Shown piece by piece: positions 21,918 through 27,850 of a DNA stretch of 27,850 nt (positions are counted from its first letter, which is position 1; every line of letters begins with the position of its first letter). The notes beneath the pieces were generated by a model. The model made no database searches. It saw nothing but the letters and a program-made list of their open reading frames with translations, and was not told the origin of the DNA. The stretch spans positions 1-27,850 of the forward strand of contig JAYSPY010000017.1 in assembly GCA_043721855.1 (NCBI GenBank), read 5' to 3'. The stretch is from JACMNW01 sp043721855. GTDB lineage: Bacteria > Pseudomonadota > Alphaproteobacteria > Rhodobacterales > Rhodobacteraceae. Both the position numbers and the translations under genes were made by a program.

Positions 21918-22410
21918 CACAGTCATTGAAGATGCGCGCTGGGCGGGGGTAGATCTTCCGGCGATTGCGGATAGGGCGGGGGCTGCGGTGATGGCGGCAC
22001 TCGGCCTGCCTGTGCAGGGGTTAAGCCTGTGCGTGATGGGCTGCGATGATGCGCGGATTGCCGAATTGAATGGCGCGTTTCGAAAGCTGGGCAAGCCGAC
22101 CAATGTGCTAAGTTTTCCCGCATGGAACCGCAGCGCCGATGGGCCGGGGCTGGTGCCTGAATTGCCCAAGGCGGGCGATGCGGATGACCCCGAGGAGCTG
22201 GGCGATATTGCCATTTCCTATGATACCTGCGCGCGCGAGGCTGTGGAACAGGGCAAGGCAATGCCCGACCATGTGACGCATCTGGTGGTTCATGGAATTT
22301 TGCATTTGCTAGGGTATGATCATATAGACGACGCCGACGCCGCGTTGATGGAAGGTCTTGAGGCGCGGATACTTGCCAGCCTTGGGGTGGATGATCCCTA
22401 TTTCGTGTAA
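21901..22410 (+). CDS. ybeY: Endoribonuclease YbeY (rRNA maturation factor)
   Basis: Zinc-dependent endoribonuclease needed for 16S rRNA 3'-end maturation and 70S quality control. The 169-aa protein carries the three-histidine signature HGILHLLGYDH, with zinc ligands His131, His135 and His141. The upstream family block GKPTNVLSFP (64-73) and ELGDIAISYD (99-108) are also present. The ATG at 21901 lies inside phoH, and the 17-bp overlap indicates translational coupling. corC follows after 24 bp, giving the common phoH-ybeY-corC-lnt order. Confidence 0.96.
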   Translation: MEPLVDTVIEDARWAGVDLPAIADRAGAAVMAALGLPVQGLSLCVMGCDDARIAELNGAFRKLGKPTNVLSFPAWNRSADGPGLVPELPKAGDADDPEELGDIAISYDTCAREAVEQGKAMPDHVTHLVVHGILHLLGYDHIDDADAALMEGLEARILASLGVDDPYFV

Positions 22411-22434
22411 GCTTGGGTTTTGGGAAAAGGACAG

Positions 22435-23343
22435 ATGGGCAGTAGCAGTGACGGATCAGGGGTTGCACCGGGTGTGACGGCTGATGAGGGTGAAGAGCCG
22501 CCCCAGCGGGGATTTTTCGGCCGGATACTGGATGCGTTCAGTCCGCCAGAGCAAGACACGTCAGAGGAGGCCGCGGTGGTTGGGGATACCCAGCCCGCGC
22601 CCATGACGCTGCCGGGGATCGGCAATCTGCGCAAATTGCGGGTGGATGATGTGGCGATCCCGAAGGCGGGTATTGCGGCGGTGCCGTTGGACATTGGCCG
22701 CGATGAATTGGTGGAAATGTTCCGCAAACACGGCTTTTCGCGCCTTCCGGTGTATAAGGGCGACATGGATCATCCACAGGGCTTGGTGCTGCTGAAGGAT
22801 TTTGCGCTGCAACAGGGGTTTGGGGCGAAGGTTCAGTTTGATCTGACCGCGTTGCTGCGGCCGGTTTTGTACGCGCCGCCGTCAATGCCAATTGGGGTAT
22901 TGCTGCAAAAAATGCAGCGCGACCGGGTGCATTTGGCCTTGGTGATTGATGAATACGGCGGTGTGGACGGGCTGGTGACCATCGAAGACCTGATCGAGAC
23001 GGTGATCGGCGAGATTGACGATGAACATGACGAGGCCGAAGCCGCCTTGTGGAAGCTGGAGGCACCTGGGGTTTATCTGGTACAAGGCACAGCACCGCTG
23101 GACGAGTTTGAGGCGGCAATAGGCGTGCGCTTGCGCATGGATGATGACGACGAAGACATCGACACCATCGGCGGGCTGGTATTCCTGCGCAACGGATCGG
23201 TGCCCGCGCGGGGTGCGGTTGTGGCCCATGAAAGTGGGGCCACGTTTGAGGTGCTGGACGCTGATCCGCGCCGGATCAAACGCCTGCGCGTGCGGCTGCC
23301 GGGGCCAATGCGGGCGGATGACAGTGCGACGGCTGATATCTGA
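22435..23343 (+). CDS. corC: CBS/CorC-domain protein (YbeX type)
   Basis: Soluble CorC/YbeX family protein, 302 aa, linked in enterobacteria to magnesium/cobalt efflux and more recently to ribosome homeostasis. After a disordered acidic N terminus (1-60), a CBS pair spans about 70-200 (FSRLPVYKGDMDHPQGLVLL, then LVIDEYGGVDGLVTIEDL at 169-186). A CorC_HlyC transporter-associated domain covers about 207-290 (IDTIGGLVFLRNGSVPARG). There is no DUF21 membrane region, which separates it from the HlyC/CNNM type. AAAAGGA lies just before the ATG. It sits between ybeY and lnt on one likely transcript. Confidence 0.92.
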   Translation: MGSSSDGSGVAPGVTADEGEEPPQRGFFGRILDAFSPPEQDTSEEAAVVGDTQPAPMTLPGIGNLRKLRVDDVAIPKAGIAAVPLDIGRDELVEMFRKHGFSRLPVYKGDMDHPQGLVLLKDFALQQGFGAKVQFDLTALLRPVLYAPPSMPIGVLLQKMQRDRVHLALVIDEYGGVDGLVTIEDLIETVIGEIDDEHDEAEAALWKLEAPGVYLVQGTAPLDEFEAAIGVRLRMDDDDEDIDTIGGLVFLRNGSVPARGAVVAHESGATFEVLDADPRRIKRLRVRLPGPMRADDSATADI

Positions 23344-23372
23344 TATGCGGTTTTGCTGATGCGGTCTAATTG

Positions 23373-24869
23373 ATGCGGGCGCGGTTTGGCTGGCCAAGTT
23401 GGTCTGGTGCGGGGTGGTCTGATGCTGGGCTGGCTTTTGGGCTGGGCGCGGTCATGGCCACGGGGCAGGCACCTTGGGGCTTTTGGGGGCTGACTGTGCT
23501 GGGGTTGGCGGCGCTTTTGCATTTGGTCGCGCTGTCCGTGTCGGCTGCATGGACGGCGTTGTTTGGCGGGGCGGGGTATTTCGCGCTGGCGCTATCCTGG
23601 ATAGTGCAGCCGTTTTTGATTGATGCGGCGCGGTATGGCTGGATGGCGCCGTTTGCGATTGTGTTCGCGTCGTTCGGATTTGCGCTGTTTTGGGCGGCGG
23701 CGGGTTTTGTGGCGGGGCAGATGCGCGGGCGGGCGCAGCGGGTTCTGGCGTTTGGCGTGGGGCTGGCGGTGGCCGAATTGACGCGCGGCTACGTGCTGAC
23801 CGGGTTTCCATGGGCGTTGATCGGGCATGTGTGGATTGACACGCCATTGGCGCAGGTAGCGGCACTGGTGGGGCCGTCGGGGTTGACGCTGCTGACGGTG
23901 CTGGCAGTGGCGTTGCCGGTGGCGTTTGCGTGGCGCGGGTTGGCAGCGGGCAGTATGTTGCTGGCAGCGGGGCTGGCGTTTGGCATGGTGCGGCTGGCAG
24001 AACCCGAACCTGCCGCACGGGGCGTGACCTTGCGGTTGGTGCAGCCAAATGCGGATCAGAAGGTGAAGTGGAACCCGGACGTAGCGGGCATGCTGTTTGA
24101 CCGGCAATTGGCGTTCAGCGCCGTTTTGCCGCGCCCCGATGTGGTGATCTGGCCGGAAACGGCGGTGCCGTATTTGCTGGAGAATGATTCGTCGGTCGGG
24201 CAAGCGATGGCGGCGGCAGCGGGCGGCGTGCCTGTGGTGGCGGGGATCCAGCGTTATGACGGGTTGCAGGCGTGGAATTCACTGGCGGTGATCGGGGACG
24301 GCGGCCAGATAGAGGCGCTGTATGACAAGTATCATCTGGTGCCGTTTGGCGAATATATGCCGTTTGGCGATAGCTTATATGATTGGTTCGGGATCAAGGC
24401 GTTGGCTGCGCGGCAGGGCAATGGCTATGCGGCGGGAACGGGCGGTAAGGTGATTGATTTGGGTGACAGGTTGGGCAAGTTTGTGCCGCTGATCTGCTAT
24501 GAGGCGGTGTTTCCGCAGGATTTGCGGGGCCTTCCAGAACGCCCGGACTGGATTTTGCAGATCACGAATGACGCGTGGTTCGGCACGCTGACCGGGCCCT
24601 ACCAACATCTGGCGCAGGCGCGGTTTCGCGCGATTGAACAGGGCCTGCCCTTGGTGCGGGTGGCGAATACCGGGATCTCGGCAGTGGTCGACGCGCGGGG
24701 GCGCATTGTGGCAGACCTGCCGCGCGGGGTTGCGGCGTATCTGGATACCGGGTTGCCGGGGGCGATGGCTGAAACGCCCTATGCGCGCTGGGGTGAGGTG
24801 CCGCTGTTGGTGTTGCTGGCGGGACTCAGCCTTTGGCTGCTGGCATGGCGGCGCGTGGGGGTTGCTTGA
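23373..24869 (+). CDS. lnt: Apolipoprotein N-acyltransferase
   Basis: Inner-membrane enzyme that adds the third acyl chain to the N-terminal Cys of lipoproteins. The 498-aa protein has six or so N-terminal membrane spans (about 17-210), a periplasmic carbon-nitrogen hydrolase domain (about 215-465) and a final helix near 472-490. The Glu-Lys-Cys triad is visible: Glu262 in IWPETAVP, Lys319 in YDKYHLVPFGEY and Cys375 in LICYEAVFP. No convincing ribosome binding site precedes the ATG (23373); a TTG one codon earlier is possible. The stop codon overlaps the predicted -35 of the metK promoter. Confidence 0.96.
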   Translation: MRARFGWPSWSGAGWSDAGLAFGLGAVMATGQAPWGFWGLTVLGLAALLHLVALSVSAAWTALFGGAGYFALALSWIVQPFLIDAARYGWMAPFAIVFASFGFALFWAAAGFVAGQMRGRAQRVLAFGVGLAVAELTRGYVLTGFPWALIGHVWIDTPLAQVAALVGPSGLTLLTVLAVALPVAFAWRGLAAGSMLLAAGLAFGMVRLAEPEPAARGVTLRLVQPNADQKVKWNPDVAGMLFDRQLAFSAVLPRPDVVIWPETAVPYLLENDSSVGQAMAAAAGGVPVVAGIQRYDGLQAWNSLAVIGDGGQIEALYDKYHLVPFGEYMPFGDSLYDWFGIKALAARQGNGYAAGTGGKVIDLGDRLGKFVPLICYEAVFPQDLRGLPERPDWILQITNDAWFGTLTGPYQHLAQARFRAIEQGLPLVRVANTGISAVVDARGRIVADLPRGVAAYLDTGLPGAMAETPYARWGEVPLLVLLAGLSLWLLAWRRVGVA

Positions 24870-24892
24870 CCTTTGGCGTGGGCGGGCATACT
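24866..24892 (+). promoter_or_regulatory. Candidate promoter of metK
   Basis: TTGACC, overlapping the lnt stop, is followed after 15 bases by CATACT. The expected transcript would begin just before the riboswitch at 24908, consistent with a short leader. The spacer is shorter than ideal. Confidence 0.45.
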
Positions 24893-24907
24893 GGCCCAGC
24901 ATAGATC

Positions 24908-24951
24908 TGTCACAACGGCTTCCTGGCGTGACGGCGTAACCCAACGGAGCA
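24908..24951 (+). promoter_or_regulatory. SAM/SAH riboswitch
   Basis: GTCAC (24909-24913) pairs with GTGAC (24928-24932) to close a stem whose loop holds AACGGCTTCCTGGC. Downstream AACGGAGCA (24943-24951) can pair with the loop (GCTTC with GGAGC, one G-U) to form the pseudoknot of the SAM/SAH riboswitch class. The wording is nearly identical to the published minimal aptamer as I recall it. The GGAG used in the pseudoknot is the metK ribosome binding site, nine bases before the ATG, so ligand binding should block translation. The class is known from Rhodobacterales upstream of metK. Confidence 0.93.
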
Positions 24952-24958
24952 CGTCCCA

Positions 24959-26125
24959 ATGACAAGAAAATCTTATGTTTTCACCTCTGAGTCCGTCTCG
25001 GAGGGGCATCCTGACAAAGTCTGTGATCGGATTTCCGATGCGGTGCTGGATGCGTTTCTGACCGCAGACCCCAATGCGCGGGTGGCATGCGAAACATTCG
25101 CCACCACAAACCGGGTGGTTGTGGGCGGCGAGGTTGGTCTTTCCACCAAGGACGCCACCCGCGCAATGATGGCCCGGATTGACGGCATCGTGCGCGACTG
25201 TGTGCGTGACATCGGCTATGAGCAGAAAAAGTTTCATTGGGAAACCCTGAAGGTTCACAACTACTTGCACGGCCAATCGGCACATATCGCGCAGGGCGTG
25301 GACCGCGACGGTGCGGGCGATCAAGGCATCATGTTTGGTTATGCCACGCTGGAGACGCCGGAGTATATGCCCGCGCCCATCCACTATGCCCATGCGATTT
25401 TGCGGCGTCTGACAGACGCCCGAAAATCAGGGGCCGAGCCTACGTTGCGGCCAGATGCGAAAAGCCAGATCACGCTGCGCTACGAGGATGGCAAGCCGGT
25501 TGAGGTGACATCCATTGTGCTGTCGACCCAGCATTCGGACAAAAAGCAAAAGTCGAAAGATATTCGTGCCATCGTGGAGCCGTATATTCTGGAGGTGTTG
25601 CCCGAGGGTTGGGTGACGAAAAAGACCGAATGGCATGTGAACCCGACAGGGACGTTCGTGATCGGCGGGCCGGATGGCGATGCGGGCCTGACCGGGCGCA
25701 AGATCATTGTGGATACTTATGGTGGGGCGGCACCACACGGTGGCGGCGCGTTCTCGGGCAAAGACCCAACCAAGGTTGACAGGTCTGCTGCCTATGCGGC
25801 GCGGTATCTGGCGAAGAATGTGGTGGCAGCTGGTTTGGCGGAGCGCTGCACCTTGCAGGTAAGCTATGCCATTGGGGTGGCAAAGCCGTTGTCGATTTAC
25901 GTCGATACCCATGGCACAGGCACGGTGGATGCAGCGCAGATTGAAAAGGCCGTTGCCACCTGCATGGACCTGACGCCACGCGGGATAAGGGAGCATTTGC
26001 AGCTGAACCGCCCGATTTATGCGCGCACCTCTGCTTACGGGCATTTCGGGCGGGCACCGGAGGCGGATGGCGGCTTTTCGTGGGAGAAGACCGATTTGAT
26101 CGAGGCGCTGAAAAAGGCGGTTTGA
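24959..26125 (+). CDS. metK: S-adenosylmethionine synthase
   Basis: Makes SAM from methionine and ATP. The 388-aa protein has three repeated alpha/beta domains. SESVSEGHPDKVCDRISDA (10-28) holds catalytic His17 and Mg ligand Asp19. GAGDQGIMFGYA (118-129) and GGGAFSGKDPTKVDRSAAY (261-279) are the two Prosite-type signatures. The GGAG ribosome binding site is part of the SAM/SAH riboswitch pseudoknot, so SAM or SAH is expected to repress translation. queF follows after 98 bp on the same strand. Confidence 0.97.
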   Translation: MTRKSYVFTSESVSEGHPDKVCDRISDAVLDAFLTADPNARVACETFATTNRVVVGGEVGLSTKDATRAMMARIDGIVRDCVRDIGYEQKKFHWETLKVHNYLHGQSAHIAQGVDRDGAGDQGIMFGYATLETPEYMPAPIHYAHAILRRLTDARKSGAEPTLRPDAKSQITLRYEDGKPVEVTSIVLSTQHSDKKQKSKDIRAIVEPYILEVLPEGWVTKKTEWHVNPTGTFVIGGPDGDAGLTGRKIIVDTYGGAAPHGGGAFSGKDPTKVDRSAAYAARYLAKNVVAAGLAERCTLQVSYAIGVAKPLSIYVDTHGTGTVDAAQIEKAVATCMDLTPRGIREHLQLNRPIYARTSAYGHFGRAPEADGGFSWEKTDLIEALKKAV

Positions 26126-26177
26126 GCAAGGCTTCATGGTAAGCTGCGCCTCGTCGCGCGGGGTGTCGGTGGTAAAA

Positions 26178-26203
26178 ATCGGCGGTGCTGCGGTGCCGCC
26201 GAT
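26178..26203 (+). other. Stable hairpin in the metK-queF spacer
   Basis: ATCGGCGG pairs perfectly with CCGCCGAT around a ten-base loop. GTTC and GAAC then bracket the GGGGGA ribosome binding site of queF. There is no T tract, so it is not a clear terminator. It could stabilise or gate the queF message, but no known riboswitch class was recognised. Confidence 0.5.
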
Positions 26204-26223
26204 GTTCATTTGGGGGAACGGTC

Positions 26224-26688
26224 ATGGTAAAGACAGATATTTCCGGCCTGACGCAGCTGGGGGCGACGAGCGCACTGCCAGACAGCCCGGAGCAGGCAAT
26301 TTTGGAAAAAGTGCCTGCTGGCCATGCGGGAACGCTTTACTGCGTGCGCTTTACGGCGCCTGAGTTTACCTCGATCTGCCCGATGACGGGGCAGCCGGAC
26401 TTTGCGCATATCGTGATTGATTATGTGCCGCGCGACTGGCTGGTGGAAAGCAAATCGTTGAAGCTATACCTGCATTCCTTTCGCAATCATGGCGCGTTTC
26501 ACGAAGACTGCACCTTGGATATCGGCAAAAAGCTGGTGGCACTGCTGGACCCGGTCTGGCTCCGGATCGGGGCCTATTGGTATCCGCGTGGCGGCATTCC
26601 GATTGATGTGTTTTGGCAGACAGGCCCCGCGCCAGATGGCGTGTGGTTGCCTGATCAGGGCGTGGCGCCCTACCGGGGGCGGGGGTGA
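26224..26688 (+). CDS. queF: NADPH-dependent 7-cyano-7-deazaguanine reductase
   Basis: Reduces preQ0 to preQ1 in queuosine tRNA-modification synthesis. The 154-aa protein is the single-domain (unimodular) T-fold type. Cys52 in TSICPMTGQPDF forms the thioimide with preQ0 and Asp59 is the proton donor. ESKSLKLYLHSFRNH (75-89) is the family NADPH motif and FHE (92-94) binds the substrate base. The ATG at 26224 is chosen because GGGGGA lies about seven bases upstream and the N terminus is then family-like. It follows metK on the same strand and ends before a strong terminator. Confidence 0.95.
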   Translation: MVKTDISGLTQLGATSALPDSPEQAILEKVPAGHAGTLYCVRFTAPEFTSICPMTGQPDFAHIVIDYVPRDWLVESKSLKLYLHSFRNHGAFHEDCTLDIGKKLVALLDPVWLRIGAYWYPRGGIPIDVFWQTGPAPDGVWLPDQGVAPYRGRG

Positions 26689-26795
26689 GGCTGAGGTTGC
26701 CGTGCTATGAACCGGGCATTTTATCAGAGATATTTGCTTGGCACTTCCTGTCTTTTCAGCATTTTACCCAAAAAACTGTTCCGTTCGGACCATAG

Positions 26796-26827
26796 AAAAA
26801 CGGGGCCGCGAGAGCGGCCCCGTTTTT
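26796..26827. terminator. Bidirectional intrinsic terminator
   Basis: AAAAA-CGGGGCCGC-GAGA-GCGGCCCCG-TTTTT is a perfect nine-base-pair GC stem with a GAGA tetraloop and A/T tracts on both sides. It serves queF from the left and the hydrolase gene from the right, whose stop is nine bases away. Confidence 0.95.
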
Positions 26828-26835
26828 CGTCAGTA

Positions 26836-27843
26836 TCAGAGGTATTTGTATTCTTCTGGCACCCAAGCGAAGGCATCGCCCTTCACCTCGACATGGCCCA
26901 CACCGGGGAAGGGCAGGTGCGAGCCCGCAACCGCAATTTTATCGGCGGCCAGCATGGCGAGCACGGATTTGCGGGTGGCAGAAGCGACGGCACCATCGGC
27001 ATCGAACGAAATGCCAATGTCAGGATGGCTGAATTGCAGGCTGGCGAAGGCAGCAGTATCCCCGAAAATGATCAGCTGGTCAGTGCCTGACGACAAGCGA
27101 TACCCGGTATGACCGGGCGTGTGGCCGGGCATGGCAATAGCGGTCAGCCCGCCGCCAAGGTCGGCGTCGCCGTCAAACGGCATGACACGCGCGCCGTAGG
27201 CGGTGGCGACGCTTGCGGCGAGGGCGAAGAACGGCTTTGCCATATCTGGCACGGAGGCTGCGATGCCGGCATGTGTCCAGAGCGTGAGGTCGGTTGCCGA
27301 TACGTGCAGGGTGGCGTTCGCAAATACAGCGCCCGCATCGGTGACAAGCCCGCCGATATGATCGGGGTGCATGTGGGTCAGCACGATGCGTGTGACGGCA
27401 TCAGGGGTGACACCTGCGGCCGCGAGTGCCGCAAGATGACGGCCAGCGGTAGGGCCGAATGCACCCCCTGCACCAGCGTCGATCAGGGTTATATCAGTGC
27501 CGGACCGGATCAGGTGGGTGCTGACGGGCACGGGAATGGCGGCGGCGGGATCGAGGTAGGCTGCGGTAAGGCTGGCGGCCACAACCGCGGGGTCGGCGTT
27601 GGTCAGAAGGTCTTGGCCGAGGCCTAAATAACCATCCAGCAGGGTGGTGAAAGTAATATCGCCAACGGCGCGGTCATACATGATGGGGCGCGGGCCGGTT
27701 GGGGTGGCGGCGGATTGGGCAAGCGTGATGCGCGGGACACCGATGGCGGCAAGGGCGCTGGCCCCGGCGATCGCGCCAAACAGGCTGCGACGGGACAAGG
27801 TGGGGCGGGACAAAGTGGGGCGGGAAAGCGTTGATAGGGTCAT
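26836..27843 (-). CDS. Tat-exported metallo-beta-lactamase-fold hydrolase
   Basis: A 335-aa periplasmic metallo-hydrolase. A twin-arginine leader (LSRRSLFGAIAGASALAAIG, residues 16-35; cleavage expected near 43) precedes a metallo-beta-lactamase fold. Metal ligands are in THMHPDHIGG (His157, His159, Asp161, His162), PGHTPGHTGY (His241), FGDTA (Asp262) and AGSHLPFPG (His309). Substrates of such exported relatives range from lactones to phosphotriesters and cannot be assigned. The leader begins with repeats of TLSRP encoded by 15-bp tandem units. The ATG lies seven bases from the window edge, so its ribosome binding site and any upstream start are not visible; the coding frame may extend further. 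Confidence 0.88.
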   Translation of the reverse strand: MTLSTLSRPTLSRPTLSRRSLFGAIAGASALAAIGVPRITLAQSAATPTGPRPIMYDRAVGDITFTTLLDGYLGLGQDLLTNADPAVVAASLTAAYLDPAAAIPVPVSTHLIRSGTDITLIDAGAGGAFGPTAGRHLAALAAAGVTPDAVTRIVLTHMHPDHIGGLVTDAGAVFANATLHVSATDLTLWTHAGIAASVPDMAKPFFALAASVATAYGARVMPFDGDADLGGGLTAIAMPGHTPGHTGYRLSSGTDQLIIFGDTAAFASLQFSHPDIGISFDADGAVASATRKSVLAMLAADKIAVAGSHLPFPGVGHVEVKGDAFAWVPEEYKYL

Positions 27844-27850
27844 GGGAGGC

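Noticed and set aside
25427..26209. Minus-strand frame of 260 codons
   Set aside because: Antisense to metK, which is complete and conserved.
26126..26223. preQ1 riboswitch upstream of queF
   Set aside because: No preQ1-I type core (short hairpin with an A-rich tail) or other known preQ1 class pattern was found; only a generic hairpin is present.

Overview
This window is a GC-rich stretch of alphaproteobacterial chromosome that looks like Rhodobacterales (Roseobacter/Rhodobacter type). The lineage call rests on four things seen in the sequence: a SAM/SAH-class riboswitch directly before metK, a class known from Rhodobacterales; the paired ethylmalonyl-CoA pathway genes ecm and ccr; a fabA-fabB-fabI block close to an Irr-type Fur regulator; and the order miaB, envelope genes, phoH, ybeY, corC, lnt, metK. 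No phage, insertion sequence or CRISPR array was seen. Almost all genes are core-type, and the unusual content is mostly in the spacers.

Left part (1-9.3 kb): an aldo/keto reductase, purine nucleoside phosphorylase (deoD) and ethylmalonyl-CoA mutase (ecm) lie on the minus strand. A membrane acyltransferase, crotonyl-CoA carboxylase/reductase (ccr), a 55-codon small gene, a RecD-like helicase and an orphan Lrp/AsnC effector domain lie on the plus strand. Ecm and Ccr act in the same acetyl-CoA assimilation pathway, and their upstream regions share a GCAA/ATTGCGCG motif that may be a common operator.

Middle part (9.3-16.1 kb): pyrD overlaps a DUF952 gene on the minus strand. Next come a tRNA-Gly(UCC), about 630 bp without a credible gene that ends in a 14-bp minisatellite, and the unsaturated fatty acid block fabA-fabB-fabI (minus). 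An MFS transporter remnant with an internal deletion separates fabA from irr. A secreted fasciclin-domain protein follows.

Right part (16.1-27.85 kb): a transglutaminase-like protein; an unrecognised 301-aa protein; miaB; two overlapping envelope genes that share an unrecognised DGDGC/NPETG module; then phoH, ybeY, corC and lnt in close succession. metK follows under its SAM/SAH riboswitch, then queF and a strong bidirectional terminator. A Tat-exported metallo-beta-lactamase-fold hydrolase converges on that terminator from the right edge.

The spacers hold several repeat types: two forms of a dispersed palindromic element sharing an A/T-rich tail, an alphaproteobacterial-style palindrome before phoH, 17-bp iterons before the transglutaminase gene, and several small tandem duplications at gene ends.
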